64,000 bases of DNA from Geosporobacter ferrireducens (GCF_001750685.1 NZ_CP017269.1:1302001-1366000); one strand, 5' to 3'. Shown: positions 50,281 through 61,658, counted from the first letter of the stretch. The notes: generated by a model from the sequence alone, not told the origin. A program made the numbers and translations.

Positions 50281-50333
50281 AACCTAATCCAGGTGGAATT
50301 TACATTCCGCCTGGATTAGGTTTTTTATTTTTA
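50281..50333 (+). terminator. Terminator of AraC gene
   Basis: A 19-bp stem: AACCTAATCCAGGTGGAAT (50281-50299) and its complement at 50304-50322 (one mismatch) with a 4-nt loop, then TTTTTTATTTTT. Confidence 0.85.
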
Positions 50334-50454
50334 ATTAGGCCAAAATAAACCTTTCATTTCCTGATATCTTTTTCGTAATTGTTCATACTAACTATAGATA
50401 TTGAAAAAATATTAAATAAAATTACTCATACAGGTTATGAAGAGGTGTTCAAAA

Positions 50455-52101
50455 ATGAATAATGACATCAATAAACAGCAGGATGATTTAGCCAAAAAAC
50501 TAGAGAAAAAGCTATACAGCCGAAATTATACTAAATTTGGTTTAGATCTAAATCCTGTGGTTTCCATTGTCGCAGGTGTTTTTATATTGGCATTTTCGCT
50601 ATATGCACTTTTAAATTTAGAGCATGCTAATACCGTTTTCGAAAACGTAAAAAACTGGATTATCACCCAGGGAGATTGGGTCTTTATCCTATCCAGCAAT
50701 TTTTTTATTGTTGTTTGCCTATATCTGGCACTTTCAAGGCTGGGAAATGTACGAATCGGCGGCGTAGGAAGTGAAGCTGAGTTTTCTAATTTTGCGTGGT
50801 ATTCTATGCTGATATCTGCTGGAATGGGTATTGGACTTATGTTCTGGGCGGTTGGAGAACCCTTGTATCATGCTGAATTCACTCCCATTTTCGAAAGTTC
50901 AAATCCAAATTATTCGGCCATGGCAACTACTTTCTTTCATTGGGGCTTTCATCCTTGGGGTATTTATACACTGATTTCCTTAGCTCTGGCATTTTTCGCC
51001 TATAACAAAAAATTGCCCCTTTCCTTGCGCTCTGTGTTTTATCCATTGCTTAAGGATAAAGTTTTTGGTATTGCAGGAGATCTCATCGACACCCTTGCAG
51101 TACTGGCTTGTTTGTTTGGACTGGCTACCTCCCTGGGTCTCGGCGTGCAACAGATTAACAGCGGGATGAATTATTTATTCGGCATCCGTTTTAGTGTTAT
51201 CGTTCAAGTTATACTCATTGTTATTATTACATCCATGGCTACCTTATCTGTTGTCTCCGGTTTAGATAAAGGAGTTAAGTTTTTATCTACCTTGAATATA
51301 AGACTCGCTGCCATCTTTATGACTATTATCTTTATCCTTGGCCCGACGGCTTATATCATCAGATTATTTTCTAATTCCCTGGGGCTCTATCTAAATAATT
51401 TCATTCTGGCTTCCTTTCGTATATCTGTAAAAGATCAAGCATGGCAAGGCAGCTGGTCTGTGTTTTATCTCGCATGGTGGATTTCCTGGTCCCCATTTGT
51501 CGGGATGTTTATTGCCCGAATATCTAAAGGAAGAACCATACGAGAATTTATTTTAGCTGTATTGTTGATTCCCTCCCTCTTGTCTTTTATTTGGTTATCT
51601 GTTTTCGGTGGTACAGCGATATATATTAATGAATCATCTAATGGTGCTTTATTTGATGTAGTGCAGGATAACCTTCCGGTGGCATTATTCGAAATGATCA
51701 GTTATCTGAATATGCCCTTTTTAGCCGGGGTACTAAGAGTTCTTTTATCCATTCTAGGTACCCTACTCGTTATTTCCTTTTTCGTAACCTCAAGCGATTC
51801 AGGTTCATTAGTCGTTGACAACATTACTTCTGGAGGACGCCTTGATTCTCCTGTAACCCAAAGAATTTTCTGGGCCTGTATGGAAGGTTTTGTAGCTGCA
51901 GTACTGCTTCTAATCGGTGGGGAAAGAGGACTTTCAACACTGCAGACTGCAGTAATCAGTACCGGCCTGCCGTTTTCAATCATATTAACGGTTATGACCA
52001 TCTCTTTGATAGAAGGTATCCATACTTCTCATAAAAAACAAAAGAGAATCAGAGATATTCATCATCATGAAAAGATGATGAACCTTCTAAAAAGAAAGTG
52101 A
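50455..52101 (+). CDS. BCCT-family transporter
   Basis: A 548-residue protein with about twelve helices. Family signatures are GIGLMFWAVGEPLYH at the pore, the WWISWSPFVGMFIARISKGR motif and FFVTSSDSGSLVVDNI. BCCT carriers import betaine, choline, carnitine or related quaternary amines, driven by sodium or protons. Specificity cannot be read here. The ATG at 50455 follows AAGAGGTG; the frame opens 18 bp earlier. No clear terminator precedes the GerA remnant downstream. It could provide osmoprotection or supply methylamine substrates. Confidence 0.93.
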   Translation: MNNDINKQQDDLAKKLEKKLYSRNYTKFGLDLNPVVSIVAGVFILAFSLYALLNLEHANTVFENVKNWIITQGDWVFILSSNFFIVVCLYLALSRLGNVRIGGVGSEAEFSNFAWYSMLISAGMGIGLMFWAVGEPLYHAEFTPIFESSNPNYSAMATTFFHWGFHPWGIYTLISLALAFFAYNKKLPLSLRSVFYPLLKDKVFGIAGDLIDTLAVLACLFGLATSLGLGVQQINSGMNYLFGIRFSVIVQVILIVIITSMATLSVVSGLDKGVKFLSTLNIRLAAIFMTIIFILGPTAYIIRLFSNSLGLYLNNFILASFRISVKDQAWQGSWSVFYLAWWISWSPFVGMFIARISKGRTIREFILAVLLIPSLLSFIWLSVFGGTAIYINESSNGALFDVVQDNLPVALFEMISYLNMPFLAGVLRVLLSILGTLLVISFFVTSSDSGSLVVDNITSGGRLDSPVTQRIFWACMEGFVAAVLLLIGGERGLSTLQTAVISTGLPFSIILTVMTISLIEGIHTSHKKQKRIRDIHHHEKMMNLLKRK

Positions 52102-52124
52102 TTTTTAAAAAAATTAAACCTATC

Positions 52125-52336
52125 TTAGAAGGGTATAACATAGGATGCGACCGTTGTAGCCGCAACGATGACAATCAGCTGATCGCTGTACCAATATAGG
52201 GAGGGAGACCTATTGCTGCCTCCCGGATCATCTCTACAGTCACCGCTAGGATTAAAACTTCAATAATGGGAGGAAAAGGTACTCTTGCCCGTGATTCCGC
52301 TAAAGGAATCAATAAATCTAATGGCACTCCCTTTTT
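52125..52336 (-). pseudogene. GerA-family spore germination receptor A subunit, decayed fragment
   Basis: Minus-strand translation gives KKGVPLDLLIPLAESRARVP, then FPPIIEVLILAVTVEMIREA, AIGLPPYIGTAIS-stop; and in another frame QLIVIVAATTVASYVIPF. The pattern PFP.IEVLI..TVE..REA..LP..IG.A.S followed by VIV..TTVASYVIP is that of GerAA/GerBA-type membrane proteins. In intact genes about 25 more residues separate the two parts, so there is an internal deletion with frame change, and both gene ends are missing. It lies between BCCT and the chemoreceptor. Confidence 0.8.
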
Positions 52337-52350
52337 CTATATATCTGATA

Positions 52351-54351
52351 TTATATTTTAAACTTTGATACGGACTTAGCAAGTCTTTCAGAATTATGTT
52401 TCGTCTCTTTCATCAATTCTAAGGCTTTTGCAGATTTTTCTACAACATCCGATGCTTTTTGGGCAATATTTTGCGTCCCTTCTGCTGCTTCATTATTAGA
52501 GATCGTAACTTCATTAATCGCTGTGCTTATACTTTGTATCGATGCCAATAATTCTTCAGCTGTCGCACTAAAATCATTCACCAGGTCTTGAATAGCTTCT
52601 GCATCCTTATGGTATTGCTCCCCAATATTTACCATTGACTTATATCCATTAATCACTGTTGTATCAATAAAATTCAAAGCTTTTTCAGAACTCTGTGTCA
52701 AACTCTGTACCGATGTAACCACAAGCTGTGTAACATTTTGAATTTCATTAACAGTGTTTTTTGAGTCTTCTGCCAATTTTCGTATTTCATCTGCTACAAC
52801 TGCAAATCCTTTTCCTGCTTCTCCTGCTCTCGCAGCCTCTATAGCGGCATTTAATGCGAGAAGATTTGTCTGTGCTGTAATTTCCAGTATAGACTCTGTT
52901 AATACATTAATTTTTTCTACTGCCTTCGACTGCTCAATGGATGTTCGAATATCTGCATCAATCCTCTCACGCATATCAGAGGTTGTCTTTTGTGATATTA
53001 CAGCGTTGTCTTTTAAATGCTGTGCACGTTTGCTGATTTCCTCAGCGATTATCGCTCCATTTTCCGACTTTGCGGCAATGGACTCTACTGCATTTTCTAT
53101 TTCTACTGATGTAGCATTCATTTGTTCTGTAGATGCTGCAGTTTCTTCCATTCCTGCAGACATTTCTTCCGTGGTTGCAGATACATCTTCTATATAGGAA
53201 GTCAACTCTTCTAGATTTTGCGATGACAATATAACATTATCCTCCACACTACTTGTCTCTACAATGACATCATGAAGAACAGACCTGATCGACCTACTCA
53301 TACTGTCAACAGATTGTGCAAGCAATCCAAGCTCGTCTTTTCTCTTTAAGAATTGGTGTGGTATTTCCCGGCTAAAATCCGCATGGGCCAATACATTCAA
53401 ATATTCAGCTGCTATTCTTAAAGGCGAGCCCACATAGTTTGCAATAAATATTGATGCAAGAATTACTAGCAATACTGCGATACTCCCTAGAATACCGGTT
53501 ATTCTCAAAGATTTATTGTATTCATCATATACTTCAGCAGAGGGTACTGTTACTACTACTTTCCATCCTGTATGGGGTATAGTCGCATAGGTACCTACCT
53601 TCCGGGTACCATCATCCTCCATATATGTAATAAAGCCCTCATCTTTGCCTAATACTTCCGTTTTAAAAACCTCTAACGTTTCCGGATTCTGTGTATATTC
53701 CGCATAGCTTTTCCCTATTCTTTCAGCATCCGGATGGAACAAAGTCTCTCCTGCTCCCGATAATAAATACGCGTAGTCGGTTTTAGCAATTTTTACATTG
53801 CCCATATAATTTCCCAGTGCTTCTATATTGGCCATACTAAAAATAACACCTTTAAAATCATTTCCATCATATATCGGAAGCGCTATGGTAATGCACCTGT
53901 TTCCTGTAACGCGGCTCACAATGGCATCAGTAATAACGAGAGCTTTCGTCTCCTTTGCTTTCTTAAAATATTCTCGGTCTGATAGGTTCATGATGGTATT
54001 GTCAAATACATTAATTGCATCTCCATCTTTATCGATAGCTGTAAACCCCTCTACTTCTCTATCACTTTCCCGAATAGGTGCAAGTATCTTATCTATTTCA
54101 ACAAGATCCATATTTACAAATTCCGGATGTTCTTTATATATTTCTGTCAATTGAGAAACCTTGCTTTGAATCCATGAATCCATCTGAACCGCATTTGAAC
54201 TTGCTATCTCCATTGCCTGTTTTTGTATACTATGGGTAATTGTTGTGCTAAACTGATTCAGCTGAAATAAGGCCAAACTAACAAGCGGAATAATGGTTAC
54301 AACTAATAAAATCATCATCATTTTAAATTTAAGTGAGTTGAAAAATTTCAT
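52351..54351 (-). CDS. Methyl-accepting chemotaxis protein with dCache sensor
   Basis: About 666 residues. One transmembrane helix lies at about 10-32, followed by an extracellular double Cache domain up to about 285 ([49 protein letters not shown]). A second helix spans about 285-308, followed by a HAMP and the signalling hairpin ([22 protein letters not shown] in variant form [14 protein letters not shown], then [16 protein letters not shown]). Binds a small ligand outside and signals to CheA. The ATG at 54351 is preferred to 54369 (AAGGAG upstream). No che genes are nearby. Confidence 0.92.
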   Translation of the reverse strand: MKFFNSLKFKMMMILLVVTIIPLVSLALFQLNQFSTTITHSIQKQAMEIASSNAVQMDSWIQSKVSQLTEIYKEHPEFVNMDLVEIDKILAPIRESDREVEGFTAIDKDGDAINVFDNTIMNLSDREYFKKAKETKALVITDAIVSRVTGNRCITIALPIYDGNDFKGVIFSMANIEALGNYMGNVKIAKTDYAYLLSGAGETLFHPDAERIGKSYAEYTQNPETLEVFKTEVLGKDEGFITYMEDDGTRKVGTYATIPHTGWKVVVTVPSAEVYDEYNKSLRITGILGSIAVLLVILASIFIANYVGSPLRIAAEYLNVLAHADFSREIPHQFLKRKDELGLLAQSVDSMSRSIRSVLHDVIVETSSVEDNVILSSQNLEELTSYIEDVSATTEEMSAGMEETAASTEQMNATSVEIENAVESIAAKSENGAIIAEEISKRAQHLKDNAVISQKTTSDMRERIDADIRTSIEQSKAVEKINVLTESILEITAQTNLLALNAAIEAARAGEAGKGFAVVADEIRKLAEDSKNTVNEIQNVTQLVVTSVQSLTQSSEKALNFIDTTVINGYKSMVNIGEQYHKDAEAIQDLVNDFSATAEELLASIQSISTAINEVTISNNEAAEGTQNIAQKASDVVEKSAKALELMKETKHNSERLAKSVSKFKI

Positions 54352-54612
54352 ATGTCCACTCCTTTCCATCTGAATATATGCACTGCTTCTTATTAAATTT
54401 TTACTATACAGCCTATTCTTTTTGTCCGATAATATAATTATAGATGTATCTACGAACCGCCTTCAGTGTCGTAAGTCACTAAGAGAAATGCAAAACGCAC
54501 AACTCTTATTTTAAAAATGCAAAAAGCATTCCCCTGGTAATTCTGTCCCGATTTCTAAAAGGGTATGCCCTATATAAACGAATTAAACTTATGGTAGAAT
54601 GGAGATATTTAC

Positions 54613-55275
54613 ATGTTGAAGGTACTCATTGCAGATGATCAAAAACTTTTGAGGGAAAGCTTCAAAAGTATCATAGAAAACAATAGTGATATCAAGGTTG
54701 TCGGTTGTGTAAAGAACGGCCAGGAGGCTTATGACTTTTGTAAAGGTTTTATGCCGGATGTAATTCTCATGGATATTTCTATGCCTGTTTGCAAAGGTAC
54801 AGAAGCTACAAAACGAATCAAATCCAAATATCCTGAAATAAAGATATTGATTCTGACATCATCCAGTGACAAGTGGGATATAGCTGAAGCAATAGAGAGC
54901 GGAGCAGACGGTTATATTGTAAAAGATATCGGCATGGAAGAATTGATCCTCTCTATCAGGATCAGTGCCGCAGGATTAGGGATTGTTCATAGAGATGTCC
55001 TAAATTGTGCTTGCTTTAATAATAAAGAAGAATCTGTACAAGAAAATCGGAAAAGTAAAACTGTTAAAGTTGAAGGGATTGATATTCCTTTAACCGAAAA
55101 AGAACTTAGTATAATTGAAAAGATTGTTGCAGGAAAAGACAACAAAGAAATTGGCACAATGCTGTTTTTGGCGGAAGGCACTGTCAAAAATAAAATTACA
55201 GAAATCACTTCAAAGCTTCATCTAAAAGACAGAACTCAATTGGCAGTTTTTGCAATTAAAAACAACCTGGTTTAG
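54613..55275 (+). CDS. NarL/FixJ-type response regulator
   Basis: A 220-residue regulator. The receiver domain spans 1-120 with the acidic pair DD at 8-9, the phospho-acceptor Asp54 in ILMDISMP and the conserved Lys in YIVKDIG. The C-terminal LuxR helix-turn-helix is at about 155-215 (LTEKELSIIEKIVAGKDNKEI, LAEGTVKNKITEITSKLHLKD). AATGGAGATA precedes the ATG. No kinase shares its operon; the hybrid kinase 0.7 kb away with an HPt partner is the natural candidate, but that is inferred. Confidence 0.92.
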   Translation: MLKVLIADDQKLLRESFKSIIENNSDIKVVGCVKNGQEAYDFCKGFMPDVILMDISMPVCKGTEATKRIKSKYPEIKILILTSSSDKWDIAEAIESGADGYIVKDIGMEELILSIRISAAGLGIVHRDVLNCACFNNKEESVQENRKSKTVKVEGIDIPLTEKELSIIEKIVAGKDNKEIGTMLFLAEGTVKNKITEITSKLHLKDRTQLAVFAIKNNLV

Positions 55276-55471
55276 ATAAACTTTCACATCGAAAAAGGTT
55301 GTTTAAGTAGTCATTCAATTATATCTGATTCTTCAACAGGCTTACTGTAAAATATTCTCAAACCATATCACAGCTAAGAATTTTCATCTATTGTACTCCA
55401 GAGGTTATCTTCCTCCACTTTAATCTTTCCACAGGCTTTGAGTAAAAACAGCAAAATATGTAAAAAAGATC

Positions 55472-55816
55472 TTATGTTCTAAAATGGCAGATAATCTCTT
55501 TCATAACTTGGTCGATGCCCTCATTCATGTCAGCTGCATCCTTTTGTATGTTTTCAATATCTTTGCTTTTTAACGTGTTATCCAAGTTCTTTGCATAGTT
55601 TAAAAGTTTTTGCGCCCTATAACTGCTTGCAATTCCCTTTATATCATGTACAATTCTTGTAAGCTCTTCCAGATTTCCTAAGGGCAGACATTTGTTTACT
55701 GCCTCTTTCGCCTTTCCCACTTCCTCAACAAATATCAAATACAATGCTTGTACTGCATCATGATCCAGCCCTACATCTTTTTGAAACCCGGCAATATCTA
55801 CTACCCTCTGATCCAC
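55472..55816 (-). CDS. HPt phosphotransfer protein
   Basis: A 114-residue four-helix HPt domain with the phospho-acceptor His57 in HDIKGIASSYRA. It starts with GTG at 55816 after AAGGAGGAATAAAAA; no ATG is suitable. It is just downstream of the hybrid kinase (126 bp) on the same strand. It would carry the phosphate from the kinase receiver domain to a separate response regulator. Confidence 0.92.
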   Translation of the reverse strand: MDQRVVDIAGFQKDVGLDHDAVQALYLIFVEEVGKAKEAVNKCLPLGNLEELTRIVHDIKGIASSYRAQKLLNYAKNLDNTLKSKDIENIQKDAADMNEGIDQVMKEIICHFRT

Positions 55817-55942
55817 TTTTTATTCCTCCTTTTTTTATTTTATCTAAATTTATATCGAGCCTGCAGTATTGAAAGGCATTATGGTAAATGTCAACGGCAC
55901 GGAATTGCTATAAAAAGTGCAGATAGCATGATGAGTAATACA

Positions 55943-58879
55943 TCAGGTATCACTCATCACCAAAAAAGAATTATTCAACCGTTTTTTAATGATATTGTCA
56001 AGCTGAAACATCGTTATTGGCTTACTGATATAATCATCCATTCCTGCAGCAATGCATTTATCGCGGTCACCCTCCATTGCATGGGCTGTCATGGCAATAA
56101 TGATTGTATCTCTGTTCATGCCTTCGCCGGTTCTGATACGGGAAGCTGCCTTATATCCATCCATTATTGGCATTTGGCAATCCATCAAAATAATGTCATA
56201 TTTTTTTACGCTGCACATCCAAACGGCCTGCTGACCGTTTTCAGCGAGTTCCACACGATATCCCAACTGATTTAACATAGCAGCCGCAAGCTTTCGATTT
56301 GCCAAAGCATCTTCTACCAGCAATACATTGTAGCGTTTATTCCATGCTTCTTCATCAACCGGCACTTCTCTTGTCTCTTCCATACATTTCTCAAAGCAAT
56401 TTGTTTTTGAAATAAAAGTATTATGTAGAGATTCCAGAAATTCTTTGCTCATCAGAAGTTTGTCCTCTATAATCAGCTCCTCATGCATCTTACTTTTTTC
56501 AAAATCCACTTCTACATAAAAGGTAGATCCCTTACCTAAAACGCTTTCTGCCCGGATTGTACCTCCCATTAACTCTATAATGCGCTTTGAAATCGCAAGC
56601 CCAAGTCCGGTGCCCCCATATTTTCTCGTCATTGAGGCATCTGCCTGCGTAAACATAGTAAACAGCTTTGAGCGTACCTGCTCGCTCATTCCAATCCCGG
56701 TATCATTTACTGTAAATTGAACTTTAACGTGATTTTCTTTATTTTCTAATAGCAGAACCTTGATGACAATTTCACCTTTTTCGGTAAATTTCAAAGCATT
56801 CCCGATCAGATTATTCAAAACCTGCTTCAACCTTCCGGGATCACCATATAATCCTTTTGGCACATCCTTTGAAATCAATAGATTCATTCTAATATCTTTT
56901 TCATAGGCTTTAGGAGTAAAAAGCGCAACAGATTCTTTTACCAACACATGCATATCGAACAAGATTTCTTCCAACTCCAGCTTATCCGCCTCAATCTTTG
57001 AATAGTCCAATATATCATTAATAATCCGCAGCAATACATCGGAATCAGATTTTATTTGTCTTAGATATTCTGATTGTTCACTGCTTAAATCAGTCCTTAA
57101 AAGCAGGTCCACAAAGCCAATGATTCCGTTCATAGGCGTTCTTATTTCATGAGACATATTGGCAAGAAACTGTCCCTTTAAAATACTGGCCGTCTCAGCT
57201 GCTCTCCTTGATTTTTCCAATTCTTCATTGATCATGCTTCTTTCGATAGCTCTTTCCAAGGAGTTTACAAAAGCTTTTAATGCAGAGGACTCTGCTTCTG
57301 ACCAGTTCCTTTCAACATCACAACTATGAAAACCGACAACGCCCCAAAAATATTCTTTAATAAAAATGGGAATAACCGCGATAGACAAAACATTTCTTGC
57401 CTCAAGCATCTCCCTAACTCTATCTTTTTTTAATTCTCTTACCCTTCCATAGTAGGCTTCTCCTCTAGATAATGGCTCCATGAAGCTAATCACATCATTA
57501 AAAGGTATCTTATTAAATTTGGAATTGTCAATCCTTAGACCCTTCTTGTCAGAATTCCACTGAATCCTCTGGCTGACATAACCATTTCCGTCTTCATCAT
57601 AACTGTTTTGAAACAGGTAGACTCTATCCACCTGTGTAGCTGTACCCAGCAGTTCAAATGATTTTTTTACTGCATCCAGATAGTTACAATTGCTTAAAAA
57701 TTCTTTGACGGACATTGCAACCGCTGAAAGTATTTTTTCTTTCCGATTTAATTCTTCTTCTGAACGCTTTCTTTCTGTAATATCTATCAGCACAGAAAGT
57801 GCCGCCGACTCATTTTCATAGGTTATAGAGGTTGTTCTAACGATCAGATTCATGATCTCACCGGTTTTTCTGACAAATTCTATTTCGTAGTCTCCAACAG
57901 TATCTCCCTGTAATCTTTTATGTAAAGCTGACAGTACCCGTTCTTTGGATTCTCCGGAAACAAATTCACCTACATGGTGCCCTATCACCTCTGCTGCTTC
58001 ATATCCCAAAGCTTTCAAGCCCGCTTCACTTACGAATTTGATTTTTCCCCCTTTATGGATAAGTACAATTTGCGGTGCGCTGTTTACAATGGCCGAATAC
58101 CTTTCCTCGCTTTCACGAAGCTGCTTCTCCATGCACATTCTCTGGGTAATATCACGGGCAATCCCGATAATCCCTGCTATTTTTCCGCATTCATCATAAA
58201 AAGGTGTTTTGACTGTTTCAACATCAACAATGCTGCCATCTGTCAACCTTATAGTTTCTTCATTAATCCTAATCTCACCGGACTTAAATACCTCCATATC
58301 ATTTGCTATACAATGCTGTGCAACTGCACGATCTTTAATAATATCCTGAGTACTTTTCCCAATGATTTCTTCTTCGCTTAATCCGATAATTTTTTCTGAA
58401 AATGCCTTATTACACCCTAAATAGAGGTCTTCTCTATTTTTAAAAAATAAAAAATCAGGAATCACATCGATCATTGTTCTAAAAAAATACTGTTGCTGCC
58501 TGGAAGTAGATATATCCTTACAAACGCCAAAGGCCACATTTTTACCATGCCATCGTCCTCTGAATACACGGGTTTCAACAAATATATATTCACCATTTTT
58601 TGAAAATAGGGGAAGCATGCTTTTATATATCTGTCCTTCCATCATTCCCTTCGTTGCGGCAAAAGCCTCTTCGCGTTTTTCAGGAGGATAAAGCATCAAA
58701 ATGCTTGTTCCCTGCAGTTCTTCAATAGAATATCCTAATCTTCGCAGCGCAGCATGATTCGCATCAATAATTTCACCTGACGTATCAACAATAAATATAT
58801 AATCTTCTATAATATTAAATAAGTTTTTTAAAGTATCCAGTGCCTCATTCTGCATTTCAGGATAAGCAGATTCTGACAT
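55943..58879 (-). CDS. Hybrid sensor histidine kinase, PAS-PAS-PAS-GAF-HisKA-REC
   Basis: A 978-residue cytoplasmic kinase without transmembrane helices. Three PAS domains are at about 15-130, 135-250 and 258-370 (NLFNIIEDYIFIVDTSG, VIPDFLFFKNREDLYLG, YSAIVNSAPQIVLIHKGG). A GAF-like domain spans about 390-560. HisKA has His577 in MSHEIRTPMNG, and the ATPase has NLIGNALKF and GTGLGLAISKRIIELMGG. The C-terminal receiver's Asp900 is in ILMDCQMP. It is followed by the HPt gene, forming a His-Asp-His chain with an as yet unlinked regulator. AAGGAGGCATTTTAA precedes the ATG. Confidence 0.93.
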   Translation of the reverse strand: MSESAYPEMQNEALDTLKNLFNIIEDYIFIVDTSGEIIDANHAALRRLGYSIEELQGTSILMLYPPEKREEAFAATKGMMEGQIYKSMLPLFSKNGEYIFVETRVFRGRWHGKNVAFGVCKDISTSRQQQYFFRTMIDVIPDFLFFKNREDLYLGCNKAFSEKIIGLSEEEIIGKSTQDIIKDRAVAQHCIANDMEVFKSGEIRINEETIRLTDGSIVDVETVKTPFYDECGKIAGIIGIARDITQRMCMEKQLRESEERYSAIVNSAPQIVLIHKGGKIKFVSEAGLKALGYEAAEVIGHHVGEFVSGESKERVLSALHKRLQGDTVGDYEIEFVRKTGEIMNLIVRTTSITYENESAALSVLIDITERKRSEEELNRKEKILSAVAMSVKEFLSNCNYLDAVKKSFELLGTATQVDRVYLFQNSYDEDGNGYVSQRIQWNSDKKGLRIDNSKFNKIPFNDVISFMEPLSRGEAYYGRVRELKKDRVREMLEARNVLSIAVIPIFIKEYFWGVVGFHSCDVERNWSEAESSALKAFVNSLERAIERSMINEELEKSRRAAETASILKGQFLANMSHEIRTPMNGIIGFVDLLLRTDLSSEQSEYLRQIKSDSDVLLRIINDILDYSKIEADKLELEEILFDMHVLVKESVALFTPKAYEKDIRMNLLISKDVPKGLYGDPGRLKQVLNNLIGNALKFTEKGEIVIKVLLLENKENHVKVQFTVNDTGIGMSEQVRSKLFTMFTQADASMTRKYGGTGLGLAISKRIIELMGGTIRAESVLGKGSTFYVEVDFEKSKMHEELIIEDKLLMSKEFLESLHNTFISKTNCFEKCMEETREVPVDEEAWNKRYNVLLVEDALANRKLAAAMLNQLGYRVELAENGQQAVWMCSVKKYDIILMDCQMPIMDGYKAASRIRTGEGMNRDTIIIAMTAHAMEGDRDKCIAAGMDDYISKPITMFQLDNIIKKRLNNSFLVMSDT

Positions 58880-59164
58880 TTAAAATGCCTCCTTAATTCA
58901 ACCATATCAAATTTTTTCATCATCACAGGACGCATCATGGTATAAAAAGTGCCCTTACAAAAGACCAAAATCCAGCTATATTCCGGCTTACGTTGTTTAG
59001 GTATTCGATATGATGTTGGAATACAACACAGCTCTTATTATTTCGATGTTTTTCGACATATTCCTGCAAATTATTCAATTGCATTTTTACTATTTTTTTA
59101 CATTAGATTTTAAAAAAATGATAGACTCCGGTAAATCGATTGGGCTAATTTAGCCTATAAACAC
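58880..59164. other. Intergenic region upstream of hybrid kinase, nothing recognised
   Basis: AT-rich DNA, 285 bp, containing the kinase promoter region. A repeat-like TATAAAAAGTGC occurs at about 58938 and again near 55912, downstream of HPt; its meaning is unclear. No gene or riboswitch motif is seen. Confidence 0.4.
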
Positions 59165-59190
59165 AAAAAGGGACTTTAAAGTCCCTTTTT
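59165..59190. terminator. Terminator of GH94 operon
   Basis: AAAAAGGGACTTTAAAGTCCCTTTTT is a perfect palindrome with T-rich ends in both directions, 10 bp after the phosphorylase stop. Confidence 0.8.
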
Positions 59191-59200
59191 AAACATTACA

Positions 59201-61645
59201 TCAACCCATTATTACTTCTATATTGCGTACAGAAGCCTCATCAAGACATTCAATAAAATTACCGGTTTGTTCTTTATGATCTACGGTGACTTTCTTAACC
59301 CCCTTACTGACACCTTCAGGATTCTTTATGGATATATTGTATTCCACCCCGCGGTAGATTCTTTTGATATTTATGTGGTCCCAATCCTTTGGTATGCAAG
59401 GATCAATGATCAGTCCGTCATAATCCGGCCTGACTCCCAGAATCCATTTTGTAATCGCTTCATAATTCCATGCAGCAGTACCTGTCAGCCATGAATTTTT
59501 AGCTTCTCCATGACGTAGTGCATCCTTTCCGGCAATCATCTGAGCATATACATAGGGTTCCAATCTATGAACCTCACTGATTTCTTCCAGGTAAGCCGGT
59601 GCTATTTTCCTATAATATTCAAAGGCCTTATCCCCTCTGCCTAATAGCGTCTCTGCAATCATTATCCACGGATTGTTATGACAAAAGATTCCTGCATTTT
59701 CTTTATATCCGGGAGGGTAGGAAGATATTTCTCCAAGATTCAGCTTATATTCACTATAGGCCGGGTGTTGAAGAACTAATCCATAGGATGTATTTAGATA
59801 TTTGTCTACAGCGTCTAAGGCCATTTGTGCCTTGCCATTATCTATTCCGATTCCTGCCATTACACAAAACCCTTGAGGTTCAATAAAAATTTTTCCTTCT
59901 TCATTTTCGGCACTGCCAATCTTATCGCCATAGAAATCATAGGCTCTCAGAAACCATTCCTGATCATAACCATATTTTTCTACATTGTCTTTCATCTTTT
60001 CTGCTTCATGGAGAACCCTTCGTGCCAAATCTTCCTTTCCTATTCTCTTATATAATCCGGCAAACTCTTTTCCTATATAAACAAACATACCTGCAATAAA
60101 GATGGACTCTGCCCTTCTTCCTTTTTGATTTTCACAGGTCTGAAAAGATTCGTCCGGATTTACAGAGAAACAGTTTAGATTTAAACAGTCATTCCAATCT
60201 GCACGTCCGATTAGGGGGAGTCCATGGGGCCCTAAATTGTTTAAGGTGTAATCAAAGGACTTCTCCAAATGTTCTAACAGAGACCCCATGTTGTTTGGAT
60301 CACAGTTATAGGGGACCTGTGCATCCAAAATATCGAAATCACCGGTTTCTTTAATATAAGCAATAGCAGCCAGGATCAACCATAATGGATCATCATTAAA
60401 GCCTGATCCAATCTCATGATTTCCTTTTTTGGTTAAGGGCTGGTATTGATGGTAGGCACTGCCATCTTCAAATTGTGTTGCTGCAATATCCAAGATTCTT
60501 TCTCTTGCTTTTTCCGGAATTTGATGTACAAAACCTAATAGGTCCTGATTTGAATCTCTAAAGCCCATACCCCTTCCAATACCTGTTTCAAAGTATGAAG
60601 CGCTTCTAGACATATTAAAAGTAGTCATACATTGATAAGGATTCCATATATTCACCATTCTGTCCAGTTTCTCATCATGACTTTGAACAATGAATTTCGA
60701 TAATAGTTGACTCCAATGTTCTTTTAATGCTAGGAAAGCGTGATGAACTGCATCGCTGCTATTGTATTTTTCAAGGAGTCTTTCTGCTCTTTTCTTGTTG
60801 ATGATCCCCTTTGCACACCACTTTTCCTCTACCGGGTTCTCTATGTAACCTAAGATAAAGATAAGTTCTTTTTCTTCTCCCGGCAGCAGCTTGATTTCAA
60901 TACGGTGAGATGCTATAGGATTCCATCCGCTTGCAACGGAATTTTTAGATTTTCCTTCAATTACCGCTTCAGGCTCATGCAGCCCATTAAATTGCCCTAA
61001 AAAAGCATCTCTATCTGTATCAAATCCATCGACCGGATGGTTTACTCCATAAAAAGAATAGTGATTTCTTCTTTCCCGATAATCGGTTTTATGATAAATA
61101 GTTCCATTATCAATTTCTACAGCGCCTATGCTGTAGGTTCTCTGATAATTTGTCATATCATCATAAGCATTCCAAAGACAAAACTCAATAAACGAAAATA
61201 GTGTAAATTCCTTTACTACCCGATCCGTATTTTTCAGTTTTACTCTATGAATCTCTATAGACTCTCCAAGGGGAACCATATAGAGTATTTCTGTTTCTAA
61301 ATGATCTTTCATCCCTGTAATTTTTGTATAGCCCATTCCATGCCTGCATTCATAACGATCCAGATCTTTTTTTACCGGCATCCATGTAGGGGAATAATAA
61401 CCTTCTTTATCCTTTATATAAAAGTACCTTCCGCCATTGTCTAATGGGATATTGTTATACCTGTACCTTGTCAACCTTCTAAATCTTGCATCCTTATAAA
61501 AACAGTATCCTCCGGCGGTATTGGATATTAATCCAAAGAAATCTTCACCTCCCAGATAATTTATCCATGGATAGGGTGTTTTGGGTGTTTGTATTACATA
61601 TTCTCTATTGACATCATCGAAGTACCCGTACTTCATATTTTTCAC
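59201..61645 (-). CDS. cbpA: Cellobiose phosphorylase (GH94)
   Basis: An 814-residue GH94 enzyme. The N-terminus ([20 protein letters not shown], then [20 protein letters not shown]) and the fold-specific [18 protein letters not shown] match cellobiose phosphorylase. The catalytic acid Asp483 is in [11 protein letters not shown]. Length fits known cellobiose phosphorylases (about 810). It cleaves cellobiose with phosphate into alpha-glucose 1-phosphate and glucose, in the cytoplasm. The upstream GH94 gene ends 14 bp before its start, so the two form an operon. Function assigned by strong resemblance; chitobiose phosphorylase is the main alternative. Confidence 0.9.
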   Translation of the reverse strand: MKNMKYGYFDDVNREYVIQTPKTPYPWINYLGGEDFFGLISNTAGGYCFYKDARFRRLTRYRYNNIPLDNGGRYFYIKDKEGYYSPTWMPVKKDLDRYECRHGMGYTKITGMKDHLETEILYMVPLGESIEIHRVKLKNTDRVVKEFTLFSFIEFCLWNAYDDMTNYQRTYSIGAVEIDNGTIYHKTDYRERRNHYSFYGVNHPVDGFDTDRDAFLGQFNGLHEPEAVIEGKSKNSVASGWNPIASHRIEIKLLPGEEKELIFILGYIENPVEEKWCAKGIINKKRAERLLEKYNSSDAVHHAFLALKEHWSQLLSKFIVQSHDEKLDRMVNIWNPYQCMTTFNMSRSASYFETGIGRGMGFRDSNQDLLGFVHQIPEKARERILDIAATQFEDGSAYHQYQPLTKKGNHEIGSGFNDDPLWLILAAIAYIKETGDFDILDAQVPYNCDPNNMGSLLEHLEKSFDYTLNNLGPHGLPLIGRADWNDCLNLNCFSVNPDESFQTCENQKGRRAESIFIAGMFVYIGKEFAGLYKRIGKEDLARRVLHEAEKMKDNVEKYGYDQEWFLRAYDFYGDKIGSAENEEGKIFIEPQGFCVMAGIGIDNGKAQMALDAVDKYLNTSYGLVLQHPAYSEYKLNLGEISSYPPGYKENAGIFCHNNPWIMIAETLLGRGDKAFEYYRKIAPAYLEEISEVHRLEPYVYAQMIAGKDALRHGEAKNSWLTGTAAWNYEAITKWILGVRPDYDGLIIDPCIPKDWDHINIKRIYRGVEYNISIKNPEGVSKGVKKVTVDHKEQTGNFIECLDEASVRNIEVIMG

Positions 61646-61658
61646 TTCCTTTCACCGA

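Noticed and set aside
52102-52350. Possible riboswitch between BCCT and chemoreceptor genes
   Set aside because: The conserved-looking DNA is explained by the GerA fragment on the minus strand.
55905-55925. Short repeat TATAAAAAGTGC near 55912 and 58938
   Set aside because: Only 12 bp in AT-rich DNA; chance match cannot be excluded.
58880-59200. Possible riboswitch or small RNA upstream of the hybrid kinase
   Set aside because: No conserved motif of known riboswitch classes and no strong structure other than the terminator.
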